A DNA stretch of 64,000 nt. Origin: Vibrio sp. SNU_ST1. Its GTDB lineage: Bacteria; Pseudomonadota; Gammaproteobacteria; Enterobacterales; Vibrionaceae. The translations under genes were made by a program, and so were the position numbers. Below the pieces are notes generated by a model, which was not told where the DNA came from, made no database searches, and saw nothing but the letters and a program-made list of their open reading frames with translations. This document shows positions 43,925 to 54,719 of this stretch, piece by piece (positions within the stretch are counted from its first letter, which is position 1; each line of letters begins with the position of its first letter). The stretch is taken from assembly GCF_030563405.1 (NCBI RefSeq), contig NZ_CP130748.1:682001-746000 (forward strand), in the 5' to 3' direction.

Positions 43925-43955
43925 GAAAACGCCCTTAAGAATAAGGGCGTTACAT
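43925..43955 (-). terminator. Terminator of the yajG-cyclophilin pair
   Basis: AACGCCCTTA / TAAGGGCGTT with an AGAA loop; the minus-strand end is GTTTTC. Confidence 0.8.
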
Positions 43956-43959
43956 TGGA

Positions 43960-44508
43960 TTACTTAAGAAGGGTCACTTTAGTGATGACGATTGGGTCGA
44001 CAGGAATGTCTGACATGCGGCCCATTCGTTTGGTTGGAATTGTTGCCATCTTCTGAACAACGTCAAAACCATCTGTTACTTTACCAAACACAGCGTAACC
44101 AGGATTACCGCCTTTCGCGTTTAAGAAATCGTTGTCTGCAAAGTTAATGAAGAACTGGCGAGTTGCAGAATCTGGTGCATTGGTGCGAGCCATTGCGATC
44201 GTTGCAGTATCATTCTTAAGGCCATTGCTGCCTTCATTTTTGATAGGCGCATAAGTTGCTAATTGCTTCATATCTTGATCGAAGCCACCACCCTGAGCCA
44301 TAAAGCCCGGGATCACACGGTGAAACTGAGTGCCTTCGTAGCTACCGTCAGCAACATATTTCAGAAAGTTATCAACACTAACCGGAGCTTGCTCTTGGTT
44401 TAGCTCGATAGTGAAGCCGCCTAATGTCGTTTCTACGTTCACTTTAGGACCAGCCCAAACGCTCACGCTCACCAGCATCAATGCAATAGAAGATAGAATG
44501 CGTCCCAT
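43960..44508 (-). CDS. ppiA: Periplasmic cyclophilin-type peptidyl-prolyl isomerase
   Basis: 182 residues: a Sec signal peptide (ends VSVWAG) and a complete cyclophilin domain with FHRVIPGFMAQGGG, TATIAMART, ATRQFFINFADNDFLN and YAVFGKVTDGFDVV. It catalyses cis-trans isomerisation of Xaa-Pro bonds in exported proteins. Its start overlaps the yajG stop by one base, so the two are coupled. The catalytic Arg (FHR) is present. Confidence 0.92.
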   Translation of the reverse strand: MGRILSSIALMLVSVSVWAGPKVNVETTLGGFTIELNQEQAPVSVDNFLKYVADGSYEGTQFHRVIPGFMAQGGGFDQDMKQLATYAPIKNEGSNGLKNDTATIAMARTNAPDSATRQFFINFADNDFLNAKGGNPGYAVFGKVTDGFDVVQKMATIPTKRMGRMSDIPVDPIVITKVTLLK

Positions 44509-45077
44509 TAGAAACGTTCCTTCATGTAAGTTTGCAGCTCTTGGTCATTGGCAATCTCTTTAAGAACTAAGTCGATAACATCGTTTAGTACCATTGCGAT
44601 ATCGTCATTTGATGCACTTAATGCACCTGTGCGAGTTGCTGTACCATTGAATGTCTTAACTAGCTTGCCTTCAGGCGTTTCAGCGGTTACTTCAAGTGTT
44701 ACTTTACCATCCATTTGGTTTTCCATGATGGTGTGCTTGACGGTAACGAGAGCTTCTTGAATCTCTAAAACAATTGAGTTTTCACTGTTTACGCTTGCAC
44801 GAAAACCTTGAGACTCCAATTGTTGAGCAATAGCGTTTTCTAGAGAAATACGCATGTTTTGCTTAGCGTGAATTGGCTGAATGTTTGAACGGCCACTATC
44901 AACCAATGCAACATATTGAGCGGCGCGAACATCTTTACTGGTTAGTGTGTATGTTTTGCCTTGTACAAGGTTGCTTGAGCTTAGTGAAGCTTCTGGCATT
45001 ACGTTGATCTGTTCTTGCTGAGGGGCTGAACATGCTGTCAAAGCCAAAATAGAAGCAGCCAAAATCAGTTTTTTCAT
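44508..45077 (-). CDS. yajG: YajG family lipoprotein
   Basis: 189 residues with a lipoprotein signal, MKKLILAASILALTACS; the cysteine is residue 16. The body is a strand-rich domain (NIQPIHAKQNMRISLENAIAQQLESQGF) and a C-terminal helix (DLVLKEIANDQELQTYMKERF), as in YajG. Function unknown; proximity to ampG suggests a link to cell-wall recycling. AAAGGA lies upstream of the ATG. Confidence 0.85.
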   Translation of the reverse strand: MKKLILAASILALTACSAPQQEQINVMPEASLSSSNLVQGKTYTLTSKDVRAAQYVALVDSGRSNIQPIHAKQNMRISLENAIAQQLESQGFRASVNSENSIVLEIQEALVTVKHTIMENQMDGKVTLEVTAETPEGKLVKTFNGTATRTGALSASNDDIAMVLNDVIDLVLKEIANDQELQTYMKERF

Positions 45078-45143
45078 TCCTTTATCCTTTCTAAATTCAC
45101 ACCAGGAGCTCGGTATCTTAAATTCTTGTGACGTCGTTTCTGC

Positions 45144-46295
45144 TTATTTATTAAAATTCGCAGGTTCTCTTGTTGCTTGTAATATCTCAAATTTCTGGTT
45201 TAGTTCAAGCGTTTCAACGTTTGCTTCACCAAATAGTCTTGCTAGTTTGACATCGTATCCGAGGTGTCGGTTACCAATAACAATTAATTTGCCTCCGTTG
45301 CTAAGAACATGCTTTGCATCACAGAACATTTGCCATGCAATGTGATCTGTAATCGCTTGTTGTTGGTGGAATGGAGGGTTACACATAACTAAGTAAGTGC
45401 TGTTTTTCTTAAAACCATCTAAACAGTTATTGGCGATGAACTGGAAATTACCTTCTTCGCCAAGGTTATCTTTAATATTTTGGCGCGCTGATTCCACTGC
45501 CATAAAGCTTTCATCAACACAGGTGATACGCGCTTGTGGGTTTAATTGCCCAGCTTTTACACTCAATACACCGTTGCCACAACCTAGGTCGATAATATGA
45601 CGCAGTTCAGGATCTTGAGGGATGTGCTCTAGCATATAGCGAGCGCCTTGATCGAGTGCCTCGCCTGAGTAAACGTTCGGTAAATTTTTCAGGCGAATAT
45701 CTTCACCGTCTACATCCCATTCAACAAAAGGTTCGACCGTTTGAATCGGCTGACAATTTGGTGAAGAGAAAACCAAGCGATGTTTCTTCTTCGCTAGAGA
45801 AGTTTTGGTTTCACCTAGGTACTTTTCGAAAATATTAAGTGTAGATGTGTGGATATCTTTTACTTTGTTGACACCGATGACTTGGCAGCCTTCTGGCAAC
45901 GCTTGGCGTAGTTGGCTCAATTGCCATACTAGATGACGGTTTGTTTTCGGTAGTTGCATGATCACAAGATCGATACCGTGTGGGATATCATCCATCGTAT
46001 TCAGGAAGTTCACACGGTTACTTTGATTGCGCTGCAAGTTTTTTAGCGCACCGCGATGAGAGATAAACGAGTCGCTCATCATGGTGACATCATGATCTTT
46101 AGAGAACCATGCCGACAGGGCACCAAAGCTATCGTTCATGATCAGGATGTGTTTGCCAGGTTCAAGATTCATCTCTTCAACGTGACTAATAATGTATTCG
46201 TCGCCCGCATCCCAAGCTTGAAGGGTTTCATTTGAACGGTTGGGGAAACGATGTAAGGTCAAAGTTCTATCGAGAAGAGTAAGTTCGGTTTTCAT
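45144..46295 (-). CDS. rlmG: 23S rRNA (guanine-1835-N2)-methyltransferase
   Basis: 383 residues in two Rossmann-like halves. The N-terminal domain (~1-190) is a degenerate methyltransferase fold; the C-terminal one carries IIDLGCGNGVLSV (SAM binding, ~residue 237) and MCNPPFHQQQ (catalytic NPPF). RlmG methylates G1835 of 23S rRNA. Monocistronic. Confidence 0.93.
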   Translation of the reverse strand: MKTELTLLDRTLTLHRFPNRSNETLQAWDAGDEYIISHVEEMNLEPGKHILIMNDSFGALSAWFSKDHDVTMMSDSFISHRGALKNLQRNQSNRVNFLNTMDDIPHGIDLVIMQLPKTNRHLVWQLSQLRQALPEGCQVIGVNKVKDIHTSTLNIFEKYLGETKTSLAKKKHRLVFSSPNCQPIQTVEPFVEWDVDGEDIRLKNLPNVYSGEALDQGARYMLEHIPQDPELRHIIDLGCGNGVLSVKAGQLNPQARITCVDESFMAVESARQNIKDNLGEEGNFQFIANNCLDGFKKNSTYLVMCNPPFHQQQAITDHIAWQMFCDAKHVLSNGGKLIVIGNRHLGYDVKLARLFGEANVETLELNQKFEILQATREPANFNK

Positions 46296-46469
46296 AGCTT
46301 GAGATACTTATGTAAGAAATAACAACGATATTGTCTCAAATGCAGCCTGAACAAGATAGAAAAAACTCAACCAAACCTAAGTCGTTCGTTATGAAATACT
46401 CAGACAGTCGACCAGTTAGGGTTTATACTTCCCCCACAGATAATGCCAATACGTTATTAAGGAATCATA

Positions 46470-46778
46470 ATGATCCAAGAAGTTATCGAAACAAAATTGC
46501 ACAATGAGTTTTCACCGAGTCATTTAAACGTGGTCAATGAGAGCTACATGCACAATGTTCCGGCTGGTTCTGAGAGTCATTTTAAAGTGATTGTTGTCAG
46601 CGATGCGTTTGAAGGTTTGCGCCTTATTGGTCGTCATCGAGCGGTAAATAAAGCACTTTCAGAAGAGCTAGCGAATAATATTCACGCACTATCTATTCAC
46701 ACTTATACAAAAGATGAATGGATGAAGCAACTCGATAACGTGCCAGACAGCCCTATGTGTATGGGCGGTGGTAAGTAA
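46470..46778 (+). CDS. bolA: BolA family protein
   Basis: 102 residues with the BolA fold: [45 protein letters not shown] and [13 protein letters not shown]. The conserved histidine segments used for [2Fe-2S] sharing with monothiol glutaredoxin are visible. AAGGAATCATA precedes the ATG. Confidence 0.92.
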   Translation: MIQEVIETKLHNEFSPSHLNVVNESYMHNVPAGSESHFKVIVVSDAFEGLRLIGRHRAVNKALSEELANNIHALSIHTYTKDEWMKQLDNVPDSPMCMGGGK

Positions 46779-47297
46779 TAAAACTAACTGATAGAAGAGG
46801 TGGCGATGCTGCCTTTTTTATCGCCAGGCTGATCTGTTTTTAGGGTTTATATCACTCAAATTGATGTCAAATTAGGCGTCTTTAAATACCTACAATGAGT
46901 AATGTTTTTATTAACAGTGTTTCAACATAACTCGTAAAATATTAGTTTGTGACAGAGTATTAATCTCTTGTTTAAAACACGATTCAAAAGCCATTTTATC
47001 TGTGCGGCTCGTCAAATTTATACATATTTGAGAGTCCATATGCTTCAAATCTCACCAAATTAAGGCCGTATTCAAGTTATTGGTCATGGCATCAAGTTGT
47101 CAAAAAATGCTAGAATACGGCACCTGATAAATCTCACATAATCTTTGTGATGAGTTTATTAATGTAATGTTGCGATTTTGGTATCTCAAATTTACCAAAA
47201 CCGGACACTGTAATGTCGTGTCTAAGGGCGATTTTAAAACGTCCCGAATTTACGCAATTAAAAGAATCTTTTTCCCGATAAAGTAGTGCAAGTGCGT
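46779..47297 (+). promoter_or_regulatory. Upstream region and leader of the nqr operon
   Basis: An extended -10 element TGCTAGAAT is at 47108-47116; no clear -35 accompanies it. The predicted leader then has three hairpins in a row: TTTTGGTA/TACCAAAA (47176-47200), GACAC/GTGTC (around 47204-47222) and GGGCG/CGTCCC (around 47226-47246). No gene is seen in the 519 bp. Confidence 0.45.
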
Positions 47298-48638
47298 ATG
47301 ATTACAATAAAGAAGGGTTTGGATCTTCCTATCGCAGGAACTCCATCCCAGGTGATTAATGATGGTAAGTCCATCACTAAAGTCGCCTTGCTTGGCGAAG
47401 AGTACGTTGGTATGCGTCCTACGATGCATGCTCGCGTTGGTGATGAAGTGAAGAAAGGCCAAGTTCTTTTTGCAGATAAAAAGAACCCAGGTGTTGTATT
47501 TACTTCTCCAGCAAGCGGTAAAGTTATTGAAGTGAACCGTGGTGCTAAGCGTGTTCTTCAATCAGTAGTGATTGAAGTAGCAGGCAATGAGCAAATCACG
47601 TTCAATAGCTATGAAGCTAACCAACTAGTAGGCCTTGACCGTGAAACGGTTAAAGCTCAGTTAGTTGAGTCTGGCGCATGGACCGCTTTGCGAACTCGTC
47701 CGTTCAGCAAGGTTCCAGCAGTTGATTCTGAAACTCAGGCTATTTTCGTTACTGCTATGGATACTAATCCGCTAGCAGCTGAGCCAGAATTAATCATTAA
47801 CGAGCAGTCTGATGCTTTCGTTGCTGGTTTAGATCTTCTTTCAACTCTGACTAACGGTAAAGTGTACGTTTGTAAAAAAGGTACTAGCTTACCTCGTTCA
47901 GCTCAGTCTAACGTTGAAGAACATGTTTTTGATGGCCCACACCCTGCAGGTCTTGCAGGCACGCATATGCATTACCTATATCCGGTAAATGCACAAAATG
48001 TAGCGTGGAGCATTAACTACCAAGATGTTATCGCATTCGGTAAGCTTTTCCTTACTGGTGAGATTTACTCTGAGCGTGTTGTTTCTTTGGCTGGTCCAGT
48101 GGTGAATAACCCACGTCTAGTTCGTACTCAAATTGGTGCTAGCCTTGAAGAGTTGACAGACAGCGAGTTAATGCCAGGCGAAGTTCGTGTGATTTCTGGT
48201 TCTGTACTTACGGGTACTGAAGCAACAGGTCCACATGCTTTCCTTGGTCGTTACCATCAGCAAGTTTCTGTTCTACGTGAAGGTCGTGATAAAGAGCTAT
48301 TCGGCTGGGCTATGCCTGGTAAGAACAAGTTCTCTGTTACTCGTTCATTCCTTGGTCACCTGTTTAAAGGTCAGTTGTTCAACATGACAACGACGACAAA
48401 CGGTAGTGACCGCTCAATGGTTCCAATTGGTAACTACGAGCGCGTAATGCCTCTAGATATGGAACCTACATTGCTGCTTCGTGATCTATGTGCAGGCGAC
48501 ATTGATAGTGCTCAAGCACTTGGTGCGCTAGAGCTAGACGAAGAAGATGTAGCATTGTGTACCTTTGTATGTCCAGGTAAGTACGAGTACGGTCAACTAC
48601 TTCGTGAATGCCTAGATACGATTGAGAAGGAAGGGTAA
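47298..48638 (+). CDS. nqrA: Na+-translocating NADH:quinone reductase subunit A
   Basis: 446 residues starting [14 protein letters not shown], as in V. cholerae NqrA; an in-frame GTG 12 bp upstream is not used. NqrA is a peripheral cytoplasmic subunit with a quinone-binding role. Segments include a lipoyl/biotinyl-like N-terminal domain ([30 protein letters not shown]) and a C-terminal [33 protein letters not shown], related to RnfC. First gene of the operon nqrABCDEF-apbE-nqrM. Confidence 0.97.
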   Translation: MITIKKGLDLPIAGTPSQVINDGKSITKVALLGEEYVGMRPTMHARVGDEVKKGQVLFADKKNPGVVFTSPASGKVIEVNRGAKRVLQSVVIEVAGNEQITFNSYEANQLVGLDRETVKAQLVESGAWTALRTRPFSKVPAVDSETQAIFVTAMDTNPLAAEPELIINEQSDAFVAGLDLLSTLTNGKVYVCKKGTSLPRSAQSNVEEHVFDGPHPAGLAGTHMHYLYPVNAQNVAWSINYQDVIAFGKLFLTGEIYSERVVSLAGPVVNNPRLVRTQIGASLEELTDSELMPGEVRVISGSVLTGTEATGPHAFLGRYHQQVSVLREGRDKELFGWAMPGKNKFSVTRSFLGHLFKGQLFNMTTTTNGSDRSMVPIGNYERVMPLDMEPTLLLRDLCAGDIDSAQALGALELDEEDVALCTFVCPGKYEYGQLLRECLDTIEKEG

Positions 48639-48643
48639 TTTTC

Positions 48644-49888
48644 ATGGGCCTTAAAAAGTTTCTTGAAGACATCGAGCATCATTTTGAGCCAGGTGGTAAA
48701 CACGAGAAGTGGTTTGCGCTTTACGAAGCAGCAGCGACAGTGTTTTACACGCCAGGTCTTATCACAAAGAAAAGCTCACACGTTCGTGATAGCGTTGATT
48801 TAAAACGTATCATGATCATGGTTTGGTTCGCGGTATTCCCAGCAATGTTTTGGGGTATGTATAACGCGGGTGGCCAAGCTATCTCAGCACTTAACCATAT
48901 GTACGCAGGCGCTGAACTAGCATCTGTTATCAGTGGTAACTGGCACTACTGGCTAACCGAAATGCTTGGAGCCTCCTTAGGAGCCGATGCAGGTGTTGGC
49001 AGCAAGATGCTACTTGGTGCGACATACTTCCTACCTATCTACGCAACGGTATTCATCGTTGGTGGTTTCTGGGAAGTTCTGTTCTGTATGGTGCGTAAGC
49101 ACGAAGTAAACGAAGGCTTCTTTGTTACTTCTATCTTATTTGCGCTTATCGTTCCGCCAACGCTTCCTCTATGGCAAGCAGCACTAGGTATTACCTTCGG
49201 TGTTGTTGTTGCGAAAGAGATCTTCGGTGGTACGGGTCGTAACTTCCTTAACCCTGCACTTGCTGGTCGTGCGTTCCTTTTCTTTGCATACCCTGCACAG
49301 ATTTCAGGTGATGTAGTTTGGACTGCTGCAGATGGTTTCTCTGGTGCAACTGCTCTTAGCCAATGGGCTCAAGGCGGCGGTAGCGCACTAATGAACGTAA
49401 CATCTGGTGAAGCAATCACTTGGATGGACGCATTCATTGGTAACATCCCAGGTTCTATCGGTGAAGTATCGACTCTAGCGCTTATGATTGGTGCTGCGAT
49501 GATCGTTTACATGCGTATCGCTTCATGGCGCATCATTGCTGGTGTAATGATCGGTATGATTGCTGTGTCTACGCTGTTCAACGTGATCGGTTCTGATACT
49601 AACGCAATGTTTAGCATGCCTTGGCATTGGCACCTAGTTCTAGGTGGCTTCGCATTCGGTATGTTCTTCATGGCGACTGACCCAGTATCAGCTTCATTTA
49701 CCAACAAAGGTAAGTGGTGGTACGGCATCCTAATCGGCGCAATGTGTGTAATGATTCGTGTAGTTAACCCTGCATACCCAGAAGGCATGATGCTTGCGAT
49801 TCTATTCGCAAACCTATTTGCTCCTCTGTTTGACCACGTTGTAATCGAGAAGAACATTAAGCGGAGACTAGCGCGCTATGGCAAGTAA
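48644..49888 (+). CDS. nqrB: Na+-translocating NADH:quinone reductase subunit B
   Basis: 414 residues, a polytopic membrane protein related to RnfD. The SGAT motif for covalent FMN attachment through Thr is in [12 protein letters not shown]. The N-terminus (~1-55) is cytoplasmic. NqrB carries FMN and riboflavin and forms part of the Na+ path and quinone site. GGAAGGG precedes the ATG, 5 bp after nqrA; its end overlaps nqrC by 11 bp. Confidence 0.97.
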   Translation: MGLKKFLEDIEHHFEPGGKHEKWFALYEAAATVFYTPGLITKKSSHVRDSVDLKRIMIMVWFAVFPAMFWGMYNAGGQAISALNHMYAGAELASVISGNWHYWLTEMLGASLGADAGVGSKMLLGATYFLPIYATVFIVGGFWEVLFCMVRKHEVNEGFFVTSILFALIVPPTLPLWQAALGITFGVVVAKEIFGGTGRNFLNPALAGRAFLFFAYPAQISGDVVWTAADGFSGATALSQWAQGGGSALMNVTSGEAITWMDAFIGNIPGSIGEVSTLALMIGAAMIVYMRIASWRIIAGVMIGMIAVSTLFNVIGSDTNAMFSMPWHWHLVLGGFAFGMFFMATDPVSASFTNKGKWWYGILIGAMCVMIRVVNPAYPEGMMLAILFANLFAPLFDHVVIEKNIKRRLARYGK

Positions 49889-50645
49889 TAACGATAGCAT
49901 TAAAAAGACGCTGTTTGTTGTTATCGCATTGAGCCTAGTGTGCTCAATCATCGTTTCAACAGCTGCAGTTGTTCTTAAACCTAAGCAGCAAGCTAACGCA
50001 GTTCTGGATCAGCAAACTAAGATCCTTGAAGTTGCGGGTATTGAGCTTGCAGGTGATATCCCAGCACTCTACGCAGAGAACATCGAACCTCGTCTAGTTG
50101 ATTTCGCTACTGGCGATTTCGTTGACGGCGATGCTGCTGCATACGACCAACGTAAAGCGGCAAAAGATCCAGCTCAGTCAATCAAGCTTTCAGCTGAAGA
50201 TGACATCGCTAAGATCATTCGTCGTGCTAACACGGGTACTGTATACCTAGTGAAAGATGGCGTTGAAACTTCTAAAGTTATCATCCCTGTTCACGGTAAC
50301 GGTCTATGGTCAATGATGTATGCATTCGTTGCGGTAGAAACTGATGGCAACACAGTTTCTGGTATCACTTACTACGAGCAAGGTGAAACTCCTGGACTTG
50401 GTGGTGAAGTTGAGAACCCAACTTGGCGCGCTCAATTCGTTGGTAAGAAATTATTCGACGAAAACCACAAACCTGCTATTCAGGTTGTTAAAGGTGGCGC
50501 TCCTCAAGGTTCTGAGCACGGTGTAGATGGCCTTTCTGGTGCAACACTTACTAGCGTTGGTGTTCAACATACATTTGACTTCTGGTTAGGTGATATGGGC
50601 TTTGGTCCGTTCCTAGCAAAAGTTCGTGACGGAGGTCTGAACTAA
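49878..50645 (+). CDS. nqrC: Na+-translocating NADH:quinone reductase subunit C
   Basis: 255 residues with one N-terminal membrane segment ([21 protein letters not shown]) and a periplasmic FMN-binding domain. The flavinylation motif is SGAT in [14 protein letters not shown]; the FMN is attached by ApbE, encoded downstream. [13 protein letters not shown] is the other family signature. Overlaps nqrB by 11 bp and nqrD by one base. Confidence 0.96.
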   Translation: MASNNDSIKKTLFVVIALSLVCSIIVSTAAVVLKPKQQANAVLDQQTKILEVAGIELAGDIPALYAENIEPRLVDFATGDFVDGDAAAYDQRKAAKDPAQSIKLSAEDDIAKIIRRANTGTVYLVKDGVETSKVIIPVHGNGLWSMMYAFVAVETDGNTVSGITYYEQGETPGLGGEVENPTWRAQFVGKKLFDENHKPAIQVVKGGAPQGSEHGVDGLSGATLTSVGVQHTFDFWLGDMGFGPFLAKVRDGGLN

Positions 50646-51277
50646 TGTCTAGTGCAAAAGAAATTAAAAAGAGCATCTTAGCGCCTGTGTTGGATAACAA
50701 CCCAATCGCGCTACAGGTTCTTGGTGTGTGTTCTGCTCTTGCGGTAACCACTAAGCTAGAAACTGCATTTGTTATGACTATCGCGGTAATGTTCGTTACT
50801 GCTCTGTCTAACTTCTTCGTTTCTTTAATCCGTAATCACATTCCTAACAGTGTGCGTATCATCGTTCAGATGGCAATTATCGCATCATTAGTAATCGTGG
50901 TAGACCAAGTGCTTAAAGCATACCTATACGATATCTCTAAGCAGTTATCTGTATTCGTTGGCCTAATCATTACTAACTGTATTGTAATGGGTCGTGCTGA
51001 AGCATTCGCAATGAAGTCTGCTCCAATCCCATCGTTTATCGACGGTCTTGGTAACGGTCTTGGTTACGGTTTCGTTCTTATCACTGTTGGTTTCTTCCGT
51101 GAGCTTCTAGGCTCTGGCAAACTATTTGGTATGGAAGTACTACCTCTAGTGAGCAACGGTGGTTGGTATCAGCCAAACGGCTTGATGCTTCTAGCACCTT
51201 CAGCATTCTTCCTGATTGGTTTCTTGATTTGGGCAATTCGTGTGTTCAAACCAGAACAAGTAGAAGCGAAGGGGTAA
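50645..51277 (+). CDS. nqrD: Na+-translocating NADH:quinone reductase subunit D
   Basis: 210 residues with six membrane helices. The conserved [16 protein letters not shown] contains the Cys that, with one from NqrE, binds the intramembrane iron centre. Homologous to RnfE and to NqrE in inverted topology. Start overlaps the nqrC stop (TAATG). Confidence 0.96.
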
Positions 51278-51284
51278 GGTAGTC

Positions 51285-51881
51285 ATGGAACATTATATTA
51301 GTCTGCTAGTTAAATCGATTTTCATCGAAAACATGGCGCTTTCTTTCTTCCTGGGTATGTGTACGTTCCTAGCGGTATCTAAGAAAGTTAAAACTTCTTT
51401 TGGTCTTGGTGTTGCGGTAGTTGTAGTACTTACAATCGCTGTTCCTGTAAACAACCTTGTTTACACACACATCCTGAAAGAAAACGCGCTTGTTGAAGGT
51501 GTCGATTTAAGTTTCCTTAACTTCATCGCATTCATCGGTGTTATCGCGGCACTTGTACAAATCCTAGAGATGGTTTTAGACCGTTTCTTCCCACCTTTGT
51601 ACAACGCACTAGGTATCTTCCTTCCACTGATCACAGTTAACTGTGCAATCTTTGGTGGTGTATCTTTCATGGTAACTCGTGACTACAACTTTGCTGAATC
51701 TGTTGTTTACGGCTTCGGTTCTGGTGTGGGTTGGATGTTAGCTATCGTTGCTCTTGCGGGTATCCGTGAGAAGATGAAGTACTCTGACGTACCTCCAGGT
51801 CTTCGTGGCCTTGGTATCACGTTCATTACTGTTGGTCTGATGGCGTTAGGCTTTATGTCTTTCTCTGGTGTTCAACTGTAG
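51285..51881 (+). CDS. nqrE: Na+-translocating NADH:quinone reductase subunit E
   Basis: 198 residues with six membrane helices, the RnfA-type partner of Nqr[18 protein letters not shown] contains the iron-ligand Cys, and [15 protein letters not shown] a second conserved Cys. Together with NqrD it builds the central membrane Fe site. Starts 7 bp after nqrD. Confidence 0.96.
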
Positions 51882-51910
51882 GGTAAGCACCCAGTAATAA
51901 GGAATAACAA

Positions 51911-53137
51911 ATGCAAAGCATTATTCTTGGCGTAGCGATGTTTACCATTATTGTATTGGCTCTAGTACTAGTGATTCTTTTCGCTAAGTCTAAGCTAGTA
52001 CCATCAGGTGACATCACTATTGCTGTAAACGGCGACCCTGAAAAGGCGATCGTTACTCAGCCTGGTAGCAAGCTACTTGGTGCCCTAGCTGGCGCTGGTA
52101 TCTTCGTATCTTCTGCTTGTGGTGGCGGTGGCTCTTGTGGTCAGTGTCGTGTAAAAGTTAAGTCTGGTGGTGGCGACATCCTTCCAACTGAACTTGATCA
52201 CATCACAAAAGGTGAAGCTCGCGAAGGCGAACGTCTTGCATGTCAAGTTGCTATGAAAACTGACATGGAGATTGAACTAGACGAAGATATCTTTGGTGTT
52301 AAAAAGTGGGAATGTACTGTTATCTCGAATAACAACGAAGCTACTTTCATCAAAGAATTGGCTCTAGCTATCCCTGAAGGTGAAGAAGTTCCGTTCCGCG
52401 CGGGCGGTTACATTCAGATTGAAGCTGAACCACATCACGTGAAATACGCAGATTACGATATTCCAGAGGAATACCGTGGTGACTGGGATAAGTTCAACTT
52501 GTTCCGTTACGAGTCTATCGTTAAAGAGCATTCGATCCGTGCTTACTCTATGGCGTCATACCCAGAAGAGAAAGGCATCATCAAGCTTAACGTGCGTATC
52601 GCAACTCCGCCGCCGAACAACCCTGACGTAGCTCCTGGTGTGATGTCTTCATACATCTGGTCTCTTAAAGAAGGCGACAAATGTACTATTTCTGGTCCAT
52701 TTGGTGAGTTCTTTGCTAAAGACACAGACAATGAAATGGTATTCATCGGTGGTGGTGCAGGTATGGCGCCAATGCGCTCACATATCTTCGACCAACTTAA
52801 GCGTCTTAACTCTACTCGTAAGATGTCTTACTGGTACGGTGCACGTTCTAAGCGTGAGATGTTCTACATTGAAGACTTCGACGGCCTAGCGGCTGCGAAC
52901 GAAAACTTCGTGTGGCATTGTGCTCTGTCTGATCCTCAACCTGAGGACAACTGGGACGGTTACACTGGTTTCATCCACAACGTATTGTACGAAAACTACC
53001 TGAAGGATCACGAAGCTCCTGAAGACTGTGAGTACTACATGTGTGGTCCACCAATGATGAACGCTGCTGTGATCGGCATGCTGAAAGATCTTGGTGTAGA
53101 AGATGAAAACATCCTACTAGATGACTTCGGTGGTTAA
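51911..53137 (+). CDS. nqrF: Na+-translocating NADH:quinone reductase subunit F
   Basis: 408 residues: an N-terminal membrane helix, a plant-type [2Fe-2S] domain with cysteines in [16 protein letters not shown] and later RLACQV, an FAD-binding domain ([11 protein letters not shown]) and an NADH-binding domain ([30 protein letters not shown]). It takes electrons from NADH into the complex. AAGGAATAAC precedes the ATG. Confidence 0.97.
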   Translation: MQSIILGVAMFTIIVLALVLVILFAKSKLVPSGDITIAVNGDPEKAIVTQPGSKLLGALAGAGIFVSSACGGGGSCGQCRVKVKSGGGDILPTELDHITKGEAREGERLACQVAMKTDMEIELDEDIFGVKKWECTVISNNNEATFIKELALAIPEGEEVPFRAGGYIQIEAEPHHVKYADYDIPEEYRGDWDKFNLFRYESIVKEHSIRAYSMASYPEEKGIIKLNVRIATPPPNNPDVAPGVMSSYIWSLKEGDKCTISGPFGEFFAKDTDNEMVFIGGGAGMAPMRSHIFDQLKRLNSTRKMSYWYGARSKREMFYIEDFDGLAAANENFVWHCALSDPQPEDNWDGYTGFIHNVLYENYLKDHEAPEDCEYYMCGPPMMNAAVIGMLKDLGVEDENILLDDFGG

Positions 53138-53158
53138 TCCATTTAAGTGATTGATATT

Positions 53159-53193
53159 ATGGCTGACTCTTACGAGTCAGCCATTTGTTTTTC
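53159..53193 (+). terminator. Terminator-like hairpin between nqrF and apbE
   Basis: ATGGCTGACTC / GAGTCAGCCAT stem with a TTAC loop, then TTGTTTTTCT. It probably reduces transcription of apbE and nqrM relative to nqrA-F, or ends the main transcript. Confidence 0.82.
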
Positions 53194-53311
53194 TAAGACT
53201 ACTCGTGACAACAAACTGGCTTATATAAGAAAGAGTAAGGCATTTAAGATACCTATTTTTCACTCTTATTTTTCCTTATATAAATCCTCAACATTAGACA
53301 GGAGTAAGCAA

Positions 53312-54316
53312 GTGAGAATTTGGCTTGTTGCATTAACTTCTTTGATTTTTCTTGCGGGCTGTGAGCAGGCAAGAGAGCAAGTACATTTAAGTGGCCCAAC
53401 AATGGGGACCAGTTATAACATTAAGTACATCAATGGCGATGAATTTCCTGAGTCTAAAGAAGTTCATACCGAGATCGATCGTCTACTTGAAGAAGTGAAT
53501 GATCAAATGTCGACTTACCGTGAAGATTCAGAGCTGAGCCGTTTCAACCAACACAAAGGTGCGGACGCATTCGAAGTATCTGAACAAACCGCTATCGTTG
53601 TGAAAGAAGCGATTCGTTTGAACGGTCTTACTGAAGGTGCGTTGGATGTGACGGTTGGTCCATTAGTTAACTTGTGGGGTTTTGGCCCAGAAGCGCGTCC
53701 TGAAGTGGTTCCATCAGACGAAGAGCTTGCGGCTCGTAAGGCTAAGGTTGGTATTCACCACTTAAGCGTTGAAGGTAATAAGCTAAGCAAAGATTTACCT
53801 AACTTGTATGTTGATCTTTCGACCATTGCAAAAGGTTGGGGCGTGGATGTCGTTGCTGACTACCTCGATTCAATTGGTATCCACAATTACATGGTAGAAG
53901 TGGGCGGTGAAATCCGTTTGAAGGGCTTAAACCGTGAAAGTGTGGGTTGGCGTATCGCCATCGAGAAGCCAAGTGTTGACGAGCGCAATATTCAAGAGAT
54001 CATCGAGCCTGGTGATATGGCGATCGCAACGTCTGGCGACTACCGAAACTATTTTGAGCGTGATGGTGTTCGTTACTCACACATCATCAACCCAGAAACA
54101 GGCAAGCCGCTTCATCATAAAGTGGTTTCTGTAACCGTTTTAAATCCGTCTTCAATGACTGCAGACGGTTTATCTACTGGCCTTATGGTCTTAGGTGAAG
54201 AAAAAGGACTGGAAGTCGCAAACCAACATAACATCCCAGTGTTCATGGTGGTAAAAACAGCTGATGGCTTTAAAGAAATTGCTTCTGAAGCATTTAAGCC
54301 ATACTTAGGTAAATAA
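53312..54316 (+). CDS. apbE: FAD:protein FMN transferase
   Basis: 334 residues from the GTG at 53312 with AGGAG 7 bases upstream; the frame is open for 55 more codons upstream but that part runs through the terminator and is not protein-like. Lipoprotein signal MRIWLVALTSLIFLAGC. ApbE domain features are GPTMGTSYNIKY, LDVTVGPLVNLWGFGP, YVDLSTIAKGWGVD and YSHIINPETGKP. It transfers FMN to Thr of NqrB and NqrC outside the membrane. Confidence 0.94.
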   Translation: MRIWLVALTSLIFLAGCEQAREQVHLSGPTMGTSYNIKYINGDEFPESKEVHTEIDRLLEEVNDQMSTYREDSELSRFNQHKGADAFEVSEQTAIVVKEAIRLNGLTEGALDVTVGPLVNLWGFGPEARPEVVPSDEELAARKAKVGIHHLSVEGNKLSKDLPNLYVDLSTIAKGWGVDVVADYLDSIGIHNYMVEVGGEIRLKGLNRESVGWRIAIEKPSVDERNIQEIIEPGDMAIATSGDYRNYFERDGVRYSHIINPETGKPLHHKVVSVTVLNPSSMTADGLSTGLMVLGEEKGLEVANQHNIPVFMVVKTADGFKEIASEAFKPYLGK

Positions 54317-54332
54317 GGTAAGCGAGATAATT

Positions 54333-54587
54333 ATGAATACATTTCTGATTACATTTGGTGTTTTTCTTGCAGTAATCGCAGCGATGTCAATTGGCTATAT
54401 TATCCAAAAGAAAGTTGTGAAAGGTAGCTGTGGTGGCTTAGGTGCTGTTGGTATTGATAAAGTATGTAACTGCCCTGAACCTTGTGATGCGCGTAAAAAA
54501 CGTGAAGCACGTGAAGCATACCGTGAAGAGAAACTGGCAGAACGTCAACAAAAAGAAGCGGCTTGGAGTAAAGACCGTATCGCTTAA
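54333..54587 (+). CDS. nqrM: Na+-Nqr maturation protein NqrM
   Basis: 84 residues: one N-terminal membrane segment (FLITFGVFLAVIAAMSIGYII), then four cysteines in GSCGGLGAVGIDKVCNCPEPCDARKK and a basic/acidic tail. NqrM (DUF539) is needed to insert the iron centre between NqrD and NqrE. Last gene of the operon, 16 bp after apbE. Confidence 0.94.
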   Translation: MNTFLITFGVFLAVIAAMSIGYIIQKKVVKGSCGGLGAVGIDKVCNCPEPCDARKKREAREAYREEKLAERQQKEAAWSKDRIA

Positions 54588-54632
54588 TTGGTGACAGTCA
54601 TAGGGGGATAGAGTTATCTATGCCCTTAAAAT

Positions 54633-54667
54633 GAAAAGCTCAAGATTATCGTCTTGAGCTTTTTTGG
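54633..54667 (+). terminator. Terminator of the nqr operon
   Basis: AAAAGCTCAAGA / TCTTGAGCTTTT with a short TTATCG loop and six T. Confidence 0.92.
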
Positions 54668-54719
54668 TTTTGAGGCTTATTTATCTTGGCAGATCAAAAA
54701 CCGAAACAAAAACGAATTA

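Noticed and set aside
53147..53311. 55-residue extension of ApbE
   Set aside because: It reads through the terminator hairpin; a lipoprotein signal with a good ribosome site starts at 53312.
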